From Chitinophagaceae bacterium (lineage in GTDB: Bacteria > Bacteroidota > Bacteroidia > Chitinophagales > Chitinophagaceae), in the NCBI GenBank assembly GCA_019638595.1, contig JAHBTJ010000001.1:372001-436000 (forward strand): a stretch of 64,000 nucleotides of DNA, written 5' to 3'. The first letter of the stretch is position 1; the number at the start of each line of letters is the position of its first letter. The translations under genes were made by a program, and so were the position numbers. Under the pieces are notes generated by a model. It did not search any database. It was not told the origin of the DNA and saw only the letters and a program-made list of their open reading frames with translations. Positions 47,101 through 55,606 of this stretch are shown in pieces.

Positions 47101-47318
47101 TTATTCCCGAAGAAGATAAGGAAGTGATATTTGACAGTTTTTACCGGTTAAAAGAAACGGCTAACCATGCAGGTACGGGCATTGGCCTAACCTTAAGCCG
47201 CTCGCTGGCTGAAATGCATGGCGGCACACTGCTATTGGATACTTCTGTCACTAACATGAACGTATTTGTCTTAACATTGCCGGTGCATCCCATCAACAAT
47301 GATCACAATAATGACTGA
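44178..47318 (+). CDS. reg_prop sensor histidine kinase (split hybrid two-component type)
   Basis: A 1046-residue sensor from the ATG at 44178 (MRRCLALLLMMIFG, signal ending TTYAQ); an upstream TTG at 44163 is the alternative. About residues 25-680 are repeated reg_prop blades with motifs such as MWFGTRDGLNRFDG and KIWVGTEKGLFVFD, then a Y_Y_Y domain (about 690-770), a membrane helix near 775-795, the HisKA box NVAHEIKTPLTLIKGP with H826, and a HATPase with N-box FSNLIDNAIKYAN and G-box AGTGIGLTLSRSLAEMHGG. The periplasmic propeller is typical of the hybrid sensors that detect glycan breakdown products in Bacteroidota, but the receiver and AraC domains are on a separate gene starting two bases later. 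Confidence 0.93.
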   Translation: MRRCLALLLMMIFGFFGTTYAQPYYFTHYQVEDGLSNNAVLCIMQDHLGFMWFGTRDGLNRFDGLSYKIFRNNPSDKKSIGSNAIMSLSEGNDKKIWVGTEKGLFVFDQLTESFSQLKFAGNGSVQSVKADDDDIYYITLYTLYRHNTKTNTTKQFIINKEVTAYNILHDGSLWVTTSSGVIAKYNASTDGFDEPYDLFSHSGYVVSKWIQSIYELGDGRLLVGTSNQGLKLFDIKNASYKDLLTLNADKSDIIVRDIIAVNKEEYWMATQSGIYILNLQTGAINNLHKEFDPYSLSDNIVQTLCMDKQGGIWAGTYFGGVNYYPKQALVFKKYYPKANENSISGNAVSEIHEDKNGMLWIGTEDAGLNKFNPQTGNFINFNPALDKQTISYSNIHGLLVDDDSIWAGTYLHGLDLLKSDGRRLYNYNTLNSSIGSNFINALLKTKKGEVIAATDKGAYTYLPAANNFERINALPKAFFRVLYEDDKGNIWGGTYGDGTYIYNPSTNKTEHILFSINGNQSIACNIINYIYSDAKGIIWFATEGGLCAYKPGENGLHIYTSRNGLPADVVYAILEDDHHNLWISTSKGLSRFTPATKAIRTFNKSQGLLTDQFNYRSACKDSRGIMYFGSVKGLISFNPDSISNNNFAAPVYITGFQVYNKELPIDAGSSSLKQSITFTDKIVLTHDQSSFSIDFAAPDYSAPSNIAYAYKMEGLDKGWTYLRSNRKAYFTALKADSYTFIVKRTDDNTGKDKLTQLEVEILPPFWQTWQAYLLYIILALLITFFIVKFFIDRSRARNRRRLEKLAYEKEKENYEDKINFFTNVAHEIKTPLTLIKGPMENIMDQIDEVPTIKLSVELMSRNTDRLMQLANQLLDFRKIEMNGFHLSFNKTNITDLLYDNFLRFKPFADQKKITIEINLVENLFAYADEEALNKIFSNLIDNAIKYANKCASVNLSYADDKKEKYRLTCSNDGFIIPEEDKEVIFDSFYRLKETANHAGTGIGLTLSRSLAEMHGGTLLLDTSVTNMNVFVLTLPVHPINNDHNND

Positions 47319-47320
47319 AT

Positions 47321-48088
47321 ATGCATCCGGTAATTTTATTAGTGGAAGACAATGTGGAAATACTTGATTTTATTGAAAGTAACCTGCAGGACCTCTATAC
47401 CATAAAAAAAACAACAAACGGGCAGGCGGCGCTGGATGTTTTGCGCAGCGAAGTTGTTGACCTTATCGTGAGCGATGTGATGATGCCGGTGATGAACGGG
47501 CTGGAATTGTGCAGCACTATAAAGTCTGATGTTGAATTGAGCCATTTGCCAGTAATTTTATTAACCGCAAAAAATACTTTACAGGCAAAAATTGAAGGGC
47601 TTGAATTAGGCGCTGATGTTTATATTGAAAAACCTTTCTCACCTAAATATTTAAAGACCCAGATCGCCAGTTTATTGGCCAATCGCAATAAAATAAAGGA
47701 ACATTTTGTCAACTCCCCATTGGCGCATTTAAAAACGATTGCCCACACAAAATCCGATGAACGTTTTTTAGACAAAGTAAACCAGGTGATTGTTGAACAT
47801 TTGCAGGATACCGGCCTGGACGTTGACCGGTTGGCCAGGTATATGAATATGAGCCGCCCGACCTTTTACAGGAAAATCAGCGCTATATCAGACCTTACGC
47901 CCAATGACCTGATCAATCTTACACGCTTAAAAAAGGCAGCAGAGCTAATGACCGACGGATATAATATTAATGAAGTGTCGGAAATTGTAGGGTATACCTC
48001 TCCAAAAATTTTCAGTAAAAATTTTGAAAAGCAGTTTGGTATGATGCCCTCAGCGTATATACAAAATAATGTAAAGAAGAAAGGCTGA
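47321..48088 (+). CDS. Response regulator with receiver and AraC-type HTH
   Basis: A 255-residue regulator. The receiver domain covers about residues 1-120 with acidic pair E9/D10, phospho-acceptor D52 in VDLIVSDVMMPVMNG, T in LLTAK and K in YIEKPFSP. Residues 150-250 are a double HTH of the AraC family (LDVDRLARYMNMSRPTFYRK, then EVSEIVGYTSPKIFSKNFEK, MMPSAYI). It starts two bases after the sensor gene, so both are co-translated. In many Bacteroidota these parts are fused in one hybrid protein; here they are separate. Probable targets are the adjacent GH38 and the minus-strand mannoside operon. Confidence 0.93.
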   Translation: MHPVILLVEDNVEILDFIESNLQDLYTIKKTTNGQAALDVLRSEVVDLIVSDVMMPVMNGLELCSTIKSDVELSHLPVILLTAKNTLQAKIEGLELGADVYIEKPFSPKYLKTQIASLLANRNKIKEHFVNSPLAHLKTIAHTKSDERFLDKVNQVIVEHLQDTGLDVDRLARYMNMSRPTFYRKISAISDLTPNDLINLTRLKKAAELMTDGYNINEVSEIVGYTSPKIFSKNFEKQFGMMPSAYIQNNVKKKG

Positions 48089-48263
48089 TATGTATCTGCC
48101 GAAAACGCAATCCCCGGAACAAAAAATAACCAACGAATAGAGGAAACCTGTTTTTCAGGTTACTTAGATATGCAATGTGGCAAAAGGAAAACAATGAAGG
48201 AAAAAATTACCAAAACTCATTGGACATTCCTGTCGCTCTGTTAAAATAGATGTATCTGTGAAA

Positions 48264-50828
48264 ATGCTATTGACTTTATCGCTACGTTTTTCTATTGCTA
48301 TAGCTACCTGTCAGCCGGTTGCGGCGCAAACAAATTATTTTGTTGACGGATATCATGGCGGCATATATGGACATTATCCTTTATGGGTTACAAAATTTAT
48401 TGCAGACAGCTTAAGTGTTCATAGGGATTGGAAAGTAAATCTTGAAATTGAGCCGGAAAGCTGGGACACGATAGCGCTGAAAGACCCTGCCGGCTATGCA
48501 GCCATAAAAAAAATCATCAATGATCCGGGTGATGATGTTGCTGTAGAATATGTTAATCCATCTTACGGGCAGGGTTATTTATATAATATATCTGAAGAAA
48601 GCATCATCCGGCAGTTTCAATATGGCATTGAAAAATTAAAGCAGCATTTTCCTGACATAAGGTTTACTACCTATTCATCAGAGGAACCTTGTTTTACCAG
48701 CGCTTTGCCAGGCATACTAAAATCATTAGGCTTTACCTACGCCTCGCTCAAAAACCCCAACACCTGTTGGGGCGGTTATGTAAAAGCATATGGCGGTGAA
48801 TCAGTGAAATGGGTAGGCCCTGACGGTTCGGCTATCTTAACCGTACCACGGTATGCGTCAGAAGAGCTGCAGCAAAAATCAACCTGGCAAACAATCGCAT
48901 GGAATAATTCAGGCACGTATATCAATGCTGCATTTAGCCAGGGTATACAACGTCCTGTCGGTATGTGTTTACAGGATGCCGGCTGGAGGAATGGGCCATG
49001 GTTAGGAAGTCATAAGCCATCCTCAACACAATATACCACCTGGCGTAGTTATTTTAAGCTGATAGAAAATAAAAAGGAGATTGAAAACTGGAGATTGACG
49101 CAAGAAGACATAAAAGTAAGCCTGGTATGGGGAGCACAGGTACTGCAACGCCTTGCGCAGCAGGTTCGCATTGCTGAAAATAAAATAACTATGGCGGAGA
49201 AAGCCGCAACCTTAGCCAGACTGCAGTCCGGGCTTTCTTATCCTGAAAAAGAGCTGGATGAAGCCTGGCGTACTTTATTACTGGCACAACACCACGACTG
49301 CTGGATAGTACCCTACAATATGCATAACCGAAAAACATGGGCGGATCACGTAGCGGTATGGACGGATTTTACTGATTCAATAAGTGAAAACATTATTCAA
49401 CGATCTCTCGCTGCACTATCAGCAACATCAAACAGTAAGCAAAAAAGCATACTGGCTTTAAACAGCATCGCGTTAAACAGAAATGAAGTCGTAGCTGTGC
49501 AGCTGCCTGCAAGCAGCTCAACAGCGATTGGTGTAGCCTATGCAGGTAATAGTATTCCATCTCAGGTTGTAGTTAATAAAGATGCATCAAAAATGTTATT
49601 GTTCCAGGCAAATGTCCCAGCCTTAGGCTATGCAAATTATGCGCTGGAGGATCAGGGGAAGTCAATGGTAAAAGACATCGCTTCTGTCAGCAATAACCAG
49701 GCAGGTGATTTTGTAATGGAAACCAACCTGTATAAGCTGGTGATTGACGCAAAACACGGTAATATCAAAACATTGATCGCAAAAAGACTCGACAATAAAA
49801 ACTTCGTTGCTGAAAATAATAATGACTTTAATGTTTTACGAGGTCATTTTTATAACGACGGAGACTATGCGAAAAGCAGCGATCAACAGCCCGAAATCAG
49901 CATACTGGCAAACGGGCCTTTACAAATTAAGTTGCAAATAAAAGGCGTCGTAAGTAAGAACAGCTTTGTGCAAACCATCACCTTAACACAAGGGCAAAAA
50001 CCCATTGATATTAACCTGCACATTGATTATAAAAAAGGTATTGGTATTGGTGAAGATTACAAACAAGGCGGAGGATATTATGCTACAGACAGGCATAAGG
50101 CTTTTTATAATGACACGTGCAAATTGGTCGCTGCATTTCCACTAAGCCTGCAAAATCAAAAAGTGTATAAAGACGCGCCATTGGATGTAACAGAAAGTCA
50201 ATTATCCAATACCTTCTATAATAGCTGGGACAGCATTAAAAACAACATTATCTTCAACTGGGTTGATGTAACGGACGGCGATGGAAAATATGCCATGGCT
50301 TTACTTTCAGATCACGTAACCAGTTATTCACATGGTGAGCATTTCCCGCTGGCGCTAACGGTTCAGTATGCAGGTACTGGTTTATGGAATAAGCAGTATA
50401 CTGTTGATAGCCCTACAGATATTCACTATGCATTAGTGCCGCACAAAGGCAAATGGAATGAAGCCCGCCTTAATGACGAAACCATCAAATGGAACCAGCC
50501 GGTTATTACATCCATCACTGATGCCGGGCAAATAAATACCGCGTTTGTTGACAGTATTCCTGAAGGGCTGGCCATTACAACCATGTATTACAAGGGTAAT
50601 GACCTCTACCTGCGGCTGGTAAACAATGGCTCAGACCAGCTAAAACACAGCATTAGTTTAAACTGTTATGCAGATGAGATGCAGTTGGTTGAATTAAACG
50701 GAACGATAATTTCCGGTACAAAATTCAGCAAAAATCAGAAGGTAGGTTTCGAGTGTGATATTCCGCTGTTCGGATTTAAAACGGTAAAGATGGTGAATGC
50801 GGGGATGCGTGTAAAGAAACAGCATTGA
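48264..50828 (+). CDS. GH38-like alpha-mannosidase, atypical active site
   Basis: An 854-residue exported protein from the ATG at 48264; a GTG at 48258 would add two residues. The signal ends PVAAQ. GH38-like features are the N-terminal catalytic barrel, ELDEAWRTLLLAQHHDCW with QHHD at residues 342-345 (the zinc-binding His of GH38), and a beta-sandwich C-terminal half with LVIDAKHGNIKTLIAKRLD. Two usual sites are altered: the N-terminal HxD metal pair appears only as DGYHGGIYGHYP (H31, H37), and the nucleophile block, normally with Asp before GHS, reads SSEEPCFTSALPGIL with E140/E141. It lies 175 bases after the response regulator and fits a mannoside-degrading locus. Confidence 0.8.
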   Translation: MLLTLSLRFSIAIATCQPVAAQTNYFVDGYHGGIYGHYPLWVTKFIADSLSVHRDWKVNLEIEPESWDTIALKDPAGYAAIKKIINDPGDDVAVEYVNPSYGQGYLYNISEESIIRQFQYGIEKLKQHFPDIRFTTYSSEEPCFTSALPGILKSLGFTYASLKNPNTCWGGYVKAYGGESVKWVGPDGSAILTVPRYASEELQQKSTWQTIAWNNSGTYINAAFSQGIQRPVGMCLQDAGWRNGPWLGSHKPSSTQYTTWRSYFKLIENKKEIENWRLTQEDIKVSLVWGAQVLQRLAQQVRIAENKITMAEKAATLARLQSGLSYPEKELDEAWRTLLLAQHHDCWIVPYNMHNRKTWADHVAVWTDFTDSISENIIQRSLAALSATSNSKQKSILALNSIALNRNEVVAVQLPASSSTAIGVAYAGNSIPSQVVVNKDASKMLLFQANVPALGYANYALEDQGKSMVKDIASVSNNQAGDFVMETNLYKLVIDAKHGNIKTLIAKRLDNKNFVAENNNDFNVLRGHFYNDGDYAKSSDQQPEISILANGPLQIKLQIKGVVSKNSFVQTITLTQGQKPIDINLHIDYKKGIGIGEDYKQGGGYYATDRHKAFYNDTCKLVAAFPLSLQNQKVYKDAPLDVTESQLSNTFYNSWDSIKNNIIFNWVDVTDGDGKYAMALLSDHVTSYSHGEHFPLALTVQYAGTGLWNKQYTVDSPTDIHYALVPHKGKWNEARLNDETIKWNQPVITSITDAGQINTAFVDSIPEGLAITTMYYKGNDLYLRLVNNGSDQLKHSISLNCYADEMQLVELNGTIISGTKFSKNQKVGFECDIPLFGFKTVKMVNAGMRVKKQH

Positions 50829-50918
50829 GTTAGTACGTTTATACTTTCGTTACTCTGTGCAGTTGCGGGCTTCGGGACTTACACCCTATAGCCTATAACC
50901 ATTGCCTGACGCACTAAA

Positions 50919-50949
50919 AAAAACCGGCTGTTGTATACAACCGGTTTTT
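50919..50949. terminator. Bidirectional hairpin terminator with bulge
   Basis: A-rich and T-rich ends aaaaaccg (50919-50926) and cggttttt (50942-50949) pair, and gttgta/tacaac pairs within, with a three-base bulge on the left arm. The flanking A and T runs let it act for the GH38-like gene and for the convergent YceI gene. Confidence 0.7.
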
Positions 50950-50966
50950 ACCATAATAAGTCATCA

Positions 50967-51605
50967 TTATTTTTTGGCCGCTATATTCAATGTAAGGTTC
51001 ACTTCCGGACGAATAAAATTATCGCCCAGCGATTGCTTGTTATTGAAGTGTATTCCCCACTCGTTCCTGTCAATATTAAAATTGGCGGTAGCTTTTAATT
51101 CTGTATCTGTTACGGTTACCGTAGCGGGAAAAGTTACATTCTTGGTGCTGTCTTTTAACGTAAGATTGCCGCTTACCTTATGTGTACCGGTGGTATCGTT
51201 CTGTAACGCTTCCACGCTGGTTATTTCAAATTTGGCTGTCGGATATTTCCCTACATCAAAAAAATCAGGTCCTTTCAGGTGCCCTATCAGCTTTTCGTTG
51301 TCCTTGCCTTCCAGATCAAAATCCTGGATAGAACTGATATCAATTACAAAACTGCCGCTGGTTACATTACCATTATCTACTGTAAAGGTTCCGCCCGAAA
51401 GTTTAAAATCGCCGTTGTGAGCAGCGATGGGTTTGGTACCGATCCAGGCTATACGGCTGGCAGTAGCATCTACAGTGTAGGTAGCCCCGTTCCCAACAGC
51501 AGCATCCTGCTTTTCTGCGGTTTCGGCTTTAGCGGCATCAGGCGCCTGCTGGCAGGCAGTTGCCAGTAATGCAACTGCAGCAAAAGGAATCAACAATTTT
51601 TTCAT
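50967..51605 (-). CDS. YceI-family lipoprotein
   Basis: A 212-residue lipoprotein with signal LLIPFAAVALLATAC (lipobox ATAC). The rest is a YceI lipocalin-like domain: YTVDATASRIAWIGTKPIA, then HNGDFKLSGGTFTVDNGN, KLIGHLKGPDFFDVGKYP, and NEWGIHFNNKQSLGDNF. YceI proteins bind long isoprenoid-like lipids in the periplasm and are often stress-induced. It is a single gene. A -7 box TAAATTTG lies on the minus strand at 51678-51685, giving a leader of about 70 bases. Confidence 0.92.
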   Translation of the reverse strand: MKKLLIPFAAVALLATACQQAPDAAKAETAEKQDAAVGNGATYTVDATASRIAWIGTKPIAAHNGDFKLSGGTFTVDNGNVTSGSFVIDISSIQDFDLEGKDNEKLIGHLKGPDFFDVGKYPTAKFEITSVEALQNDTTGTHKVSGNLTLKDSTKNVTFPATVTVTDTELKATANFNIDRNEWGIHFNNKQSLGDNFIRPEVNLTLNIAAKK

Positions 51606-51677
51606 GTGCTATGTTTTAGTGATTATCATCAGTCGTATTCATCCGCAGAAGCGGACGCAGATACAACTAAAAGAGTG

Positions 51678-51685
51678 CAAATTTA
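51678..51685 (-). promoter_or_regulatory. -7 box TAAATTTG of the YceI gene
   Basis: Read on the minus strand it fits TAnnTTTG and ends 73 bases before the YceI start. No matching -33 element was found. Confidence 0.35.
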
Positions 51686-51762
51686 GAGGTAAAAATTCAA
51701 TGTTTAAACATTAAATATGTTAATTTTTCCACACTTTCTCCATAAAGTTTTGATAATGAACA

Positions 51763-52725
51763 TTATCCTTTGGCGTATGCTATTTCAGCGGAAAACGTAG
51801 GTTCCTTATCCGGGATTTTAAGTTCGGCCGCCGCCGCATTGCTGATACGGATCATGAGTCCCTCGTTTTCTTTACCGGGAGGAAGCTCTCCCAGCACTTT
51901 TGCAAAAACGGTCCTGTTATTAGTGGAGTTGGTAATTCTAACAATGGTGCCGGGAGTAATATTGTTCATCAGCGCGTAATACTTGGCATCCTGCCAGCCA
52001 CTGGTACTTTTAAAAACAGCCCCGGCTCCCATCTCACTGCGGAACGCGGCGCTTCCCCGGGATTGTTGCTGGTATACTGCTTTAAAAAAACCGGCTCCGT
52101 CTACATCTGTTTTTACGGTATTGGAAACAGCAGGGATATTTTGAGGAGCGGCATCCGGAACTTTATTTACGACTGCTGTTTGCTGCTGCGTTTCAACTGT
52201 TGGCGGGGCGGCATTATTTACTTTCCCGCCAATTTTTTTAATTCCATTAGCCGCCAGTGAAGAAAGGTCTTTCTTTACCCGCAGAAATCCTATTACCAGT
52301 TGCTGTCCCGTACTGATGCTTTCGCCGGTTAATCCATTCCAGGTTTTAAGATTATCAACGCTTACTTTATTAAAATTCTGTCCTATACGAAATAATCCTT
52401 CTTTTTCTGTAACCATATGATACAGGGGAACGAATACTTCATCTGCCGGGGCTGTTCCCTGCTGGGCGAAATTGGCAGCGGTAAGCGGCACTTTAATTAC
52501 CTGGTCAATTTCCAGTCCGCTGGAGATGGTCAGCCCGTTCAGCGGAGCAATTTCTCTTGGGCTAATATTATATAACCGCCCGATGCTATAAAGATTTTCT
52601 TTAGGAGCTACCGTATGATTGAGAAACAGCTTCCCTCCTTCAGATTGTACATTCAGGTCGGGGGACTGAGCTACAAGCCTAAAACCAAGTACAAATAATA
52701 ATAGTGTGAACCTCAGTTTCTTCAT
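51763..52725 (-). CDS. LysM protein with RlpA-like C-terminal domain
   Basis: A 320-residue exported protein (signal ending FRLVAQ). Two LysM-type domains are visible: HTVAPKENLYSIGRLYNISP (about residues 36-80) and HMVTEKEGLFRIGQNFNK (about 103-150). After a Q/P/V-rich linker the last 90 residues form a double-psi beta-barrel of the RlpA type (YYALMNNITPGTIVRITNST, TVFAKVLGELP). LysM binds peptidoglycan and RlpA-like domains are peptidoglycan-active or -binding, so a cell-wall role is likely. It stands alone upstream of the methyltransferase genes. Confidence 0.85.
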   Translation of the reverse strand: MKKLRFTLLLFVLGFRLVAQSPDLNVQSEGGKLFLNHTVAPKENLYSIGRLYNISPREIAPLNGLTISSGLEIDQVIKVPLTAANFAQQGTAPADEVFVPLYHMVTEKEGLFRIGQNFNKVSVDNLKTWNGLTGESISTGQQLVIGFLRVKKDLSSLAANGIKKIGGKVNNAAPPTVETQQQTAVVNKVPDAAPQNIPAVSNTVKTDVDGAGFFKAVYQQQSRGSAAFRSEMGAGAVFKSTSGWQDAKYYALMNNITPGTIVRITNSTNNRTVFAKVLGELPPGKENEGLMIRISNAAAAELKIPDKEPTFSAEIAYAKG

Positions 52726-52793
52726 CAGATATTATTTATTATCAGCACCTACGAAAATAGTAAAAATTACTTATCGGATATATAACGTGAAAA

Positions 52794-54191
52794 TCAATGT
52801 TTTAATATTCGAAAACGCTGTGGATAATAGTTATTTATCCTGTTTGGCAAAGCCTTGATCCAGCCTAAACAAAAACCATGGTAAACAACCGCGGCCCAGC
52901 CCTTTACGGCAACATTTCCTTTGATCTCCTGCTTACGCAGGTATTGAAGCGCGGTATCCAGGTCAACCGTAAATTGATTCAGATTACTGGAAATCAACCT
53001 GCTTAGCAAAAGCTCATGATCCGGGATAAGCTCGTCCCTGATCATTTTTCCTACCCTGATCCCCGCTTTTTTAACATACAGCACCTGCATCAGCACCGAT
53101 ATATCATTCCGCCAGTTCCTGTCAAACGCCAGTATCTCTCCTTCTAACAATACATAGTCGTAATTAGCTGCATCGGCGATCCAGTCTTCCAGTACTTTTT
53201 GCCCGTGCCTGTCCAGATTTAACAATTTCTTTCCTTTTCCCGGCTCCGCGGGCGCCGTGCCCAGCTTTTCAACACAAGCCATGAACAAACCTTCTCCTTT
53301 CACCCGGTCGGGATAAAACCGGTACGCCGGGCACCCGGAGCCAGACCGTGTTTCGATGATTCCCCACTGCTCTTCCTCCATTATACTTTTGCTTTCCATG
53401 TCAAACTTCCCGTTCATCCAGTCGAGCATATCTTCATTTTCTTCTTTTGAATAAGAGCAGGTTGAGTAAATCAACCATCCGTTTTCCTTCAGGCAGGGCC
53501 AAATATCTTCAAGTATACGCCTCTGTCGCTTAGCGCAATGATCCACATGCTGCAACGACCACTCTCCTATCGCCTCCGCATCTTTCCTGAACATACCGCT
53601 GCCACTGCAGGGAGCATCCACTACTATCAAATCAAAAAAGCCCGGTAATCTCTTAAAATCCGAGGCATCGTTATTCGTCACTACCACATTTTCATTGCCC
53701 CATTTAATAATATTCTCCGTTAAAATGCCCGCGCGCGCTTTAATCACTTCGTTACATACTACAAGTCCTTTTGGAAAGAGCGATGACAGGTGCGTGGATT
53801 TTCCGCCCGGAGCAGCACAGAGATCCAACACGCGGTATACTCCACTGTTATGTAAAGGCAATACTTTTTTTACAGCCTGTTCCAGGAACATGGAAGAAGC
53901 TTCCTGCACGTAATACGCGCCGGCATGGAACACCGGGTCAAGTGTAAAGGAAGGGCGTTGGGACAAATAATAGCCTGTTGAGCACCACGGTACCGGAGAC
54001 AACAACGCCTGTTTGCCTAATTCAGCAGGCACTGTGTTTACCGCCGCACTATCCGCAGCCATATTTTTTTTGCCGGGATTGAGCCTTACGGATGTGACCT
54101 GTTCGCCCGATTCATGCACTTTCACAAAGGAATCCTTTGAAAATCCCTGTATGCCTTGTAACGATTGTAATAATTCAACAGGAAGCTGCAA
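52794..54191 (-). CDS. rRNA (cytosine-5-)-methyltransferase, RsmF-like
   Basis: A 465-residue cytosolic methyltransferase of the RsmB/RsmF (NOL1/NOP2/SUN) family. The SAM site is VLDLCAAPGGKSTHLSSLFP; the two catalytic cysteines are in VVDAPCSGSGMFRKD and LIYSTCSYSKEENEDML. The C-terminal 140 residues correspond to the RsmF PUA-like part. RsmF modifies a cytosine in 16S rRNA. It starts 16 bases after the stop of the upstream methyltransferase gene (54208-55005) on the same strand, so the two may be co-transcribed. Confidence 0.9.
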   Translation of the reverse strand: MQLPVELLQSLQGIQGFSKDSFVKVHESGEQVTSVRLNPGKKNMAADSAAVNTVPAELGKQALLSPVPWCSTGYYLSQRPSFTLDPVFHAGAYYVQEASSMFLEQAVKKVLPLHNSGVYRVLDLCAAPGGKSTHLSSLFPKGLVVCNEVIKARAGILTENIIKWGNENVVVTNNDASDFKRLPGFFDLIVVDAPCSGSGMFRKDAEAIGEWSLQHVDHCAKRQRRILEDIWPCLKENGWLIYSTCSYSKEENEDMLDWMNGKFDMESKSIMEEEQWGIIETRSGSGCPAYRFYPDRVKGEGLFMACVEKLGTAPAEPGKGKKLLNLDRHGQKVLEDWIADAANYDYVLLEGEILAFDRNWRNDISVLMQVLYVKKAGIRVGKMIRDELIPDHELLLSRLISSNLNQFTVDLDTALQYLRKQEIKGNVAVKGWAAVVYHGFCLGWIKALPNRINNYYPQRFRILKH

Positions 54192-54207
54192 AATTTTTAA
54201 TTTAAAT

Positions 54208-55005
54208 TTAAAACCTTATCACAAAATCCTGCTTTACTTTAAAGTCGGGATTAAAAAATACGATACCGATAAAAAACAGGTCAATCGTGCACGTAACAGC
54301 AGGATGGGCTATAATTTTTTTCCAGGCGGCTTCCATGCCGCTGCTCCAGTGAATATCGTCGAACACCAATATTGTGCCGCCATGCGTATATGGCAGTAGC
54401 CACTCAAAATACCGCACAACCGGCTCTTCACGATGATTGCCATCTATAAAAACGAAATCGGCTTTTGATTTTTGTTGCAGGAAAGGCTGAAAGCTTACAT
54501 CAAAATTGCCCTGTACCTGCTGAATATTGGCAATACCCAGTTGCTGAAATATTTTTTGCGACCATTCGGCCACTGCAGGCGCTCCTTCAAAAGTATACAC
54601 CCGGATAGCAGGATTGGCCATAGCGAGATAGGCCGTGGTAATGCCCAGCGAAGTACCTAATTCAATAATGCTGGCCGGCTGAAAATAATTCACCATCCTG
54701 AAAAGCAGCCGCGCATATTTCGGCGGCTTAAGCGACCATTTCGCTATATCTTTTACCCGGCGCTGGTTAGAGGATGTCATGGTTGAGCCGGCGCCAAAAT
54801 CTTCTACCGTTATGGTTGACTCATTCATCAGCAACAATTCCCGTTGCGTTTCTATTGTACTGAATGAATAAAAATAGCGTGTATCATTCAATACCCTGCT
54901 TACAAAATCAAACACAAAAGGGGAATGTATACCATGCCCCTTACCGTTAGCAGCAGTAAGACAGTACTTAAGATATTTGAACGCGAGGCGTGGTTTACTG
55001 TACAT
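54208..55005 (-). CDS. Class I SAM-dependent methyltransferase
   Basis: A 265-residue methyltransferase. The SAM-binding region is IIELGTSLGITTAYLAMANP, followed by the acidic end of strand 2 (VYTFEGAP) and later FVFIDGNHREEPVV, a typical O-methyltransferase fold like that of catechol-type enzymes, and LVFDDIHWSSGMEAAWKKI. The N-terminus GKGHGIHSPFVFDFVS is conserved in Bacteroidota copies. Substrate unknown. It lies between folA and the RsmF-like gene in the same direction, 30 bases after folA. Confidence 0.85.
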   Translation of the reverse strand: MYSKPRLAFKYLKYCLTAANGKGHGIHSPFVFDFVSRVLNDTRYFYSFSTIETQRELLLMNESTITVEDFGAGSTMTSSNQRRVKDIAKWSLKPPKYARLLFRMVNYFQPASIIELGTSLGITTAYLAMANPAIRVYTFEGAPAVAEWSQKIFQQLGIANIQQVQGNFDVSFQPFLQQKSKADFVFIDGNHREEPVVRYFEWLLPYTHGGTILVFDDIHWSSGMEAAWKKIIAHPAVTCTIDLFFIGIVFFNPDFKVKQDFVIRF

Positions 55006-55035
55006 GTTACAAAAGTCTCCAACAAAGGAAAAAAA

Positions 55036-55539
55036 TTATTGCTTTCTAACCCATGTCTGGAATGAGTAAGCATACGCGTGTTTATCATCGGCGGGGAAAT
55101 CCAGTTGATATACTTTGTCCCATTGGTTTTCATCAAACTCCGGGAAAAAAGCGTCGCCATCCAATACCGCTTGCACCCTGGTAATATAGATCTTATCGGC
55201 CATGGGCAGGTAGGCATCATAAATCTGCCCTCCCCCGGCTATGAATACTTCTTTGCAATCAGTGCTTTCCGCTTTTTTCAATGCTTCCTCTATGGAGCCC
55301 ACTACCCACACATCGTGCCGGTGAATACCGTGATCCTGCTGACGCGAGATCACAATATTGTATCGCCCGGGTAAAGGCTCGCCCGACATTGCCAGGAATG
55401 TTTTCCTGCCCATTATCACCGGCATTCCCCAGGTAGTATTTTTAAAAAACTTGAAATCATTGGGCAGGTGCCACAACATTTGATTGTCTTTACCTATAGC
55501 ATTGTTTTCCGCGGCGGCTACGATAAGCGAAATGATCAT
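55036..55539 (-). CDS. folA: Dihydrofolate reductase
   Basis: A 167-residue enzyme from the ATG at 55539 (MIISLIVAAAENNAIGKDNQ). The longer frame to 55563 is rejected. Family sites are ENNAIGKDNQMLWHLPNDFK (with the active-site Asp), GMPVIMGRKTFLAM (NADPH), and EVFIAGGGQIYDAYLP. It reduces dihydrofolate to tetrahydrofolate, restoring the cofactor oxidised by thymidylate synthase, whose gene lies 67 bases upstream on the same strand. Length is normal. Confidence 0.96.
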   Translation of the reverse strand: MIISLIVAAAENNAIGKDNQMLWHLPNDFKFFKNTTWGMPVIMGRKTFLAMSGEPLPGRYNIVISRQQDHGIHRHDVWVVGSIEEALKKAESTDCKEVFIAGGGQIYDAYLPMADKIYITRVQAVLDGDAFFPEFDENQWDKVYQLDFPADDKHAYAYSFQTWVRKQ

Positions 55540-55606
55540 AAGCGTAATTTCTGAGGTATACAATTCAATACACGATCATCCAAACACACAATTATCAAGC
55601 CGCCTG

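Noticed and set aside
48145-48161. Hairpin aacctg-ttttt-caggtt after the AraC-type regulator gene as a terminator
   Set aside because: A six-base stem without a following T run is too weak to call.
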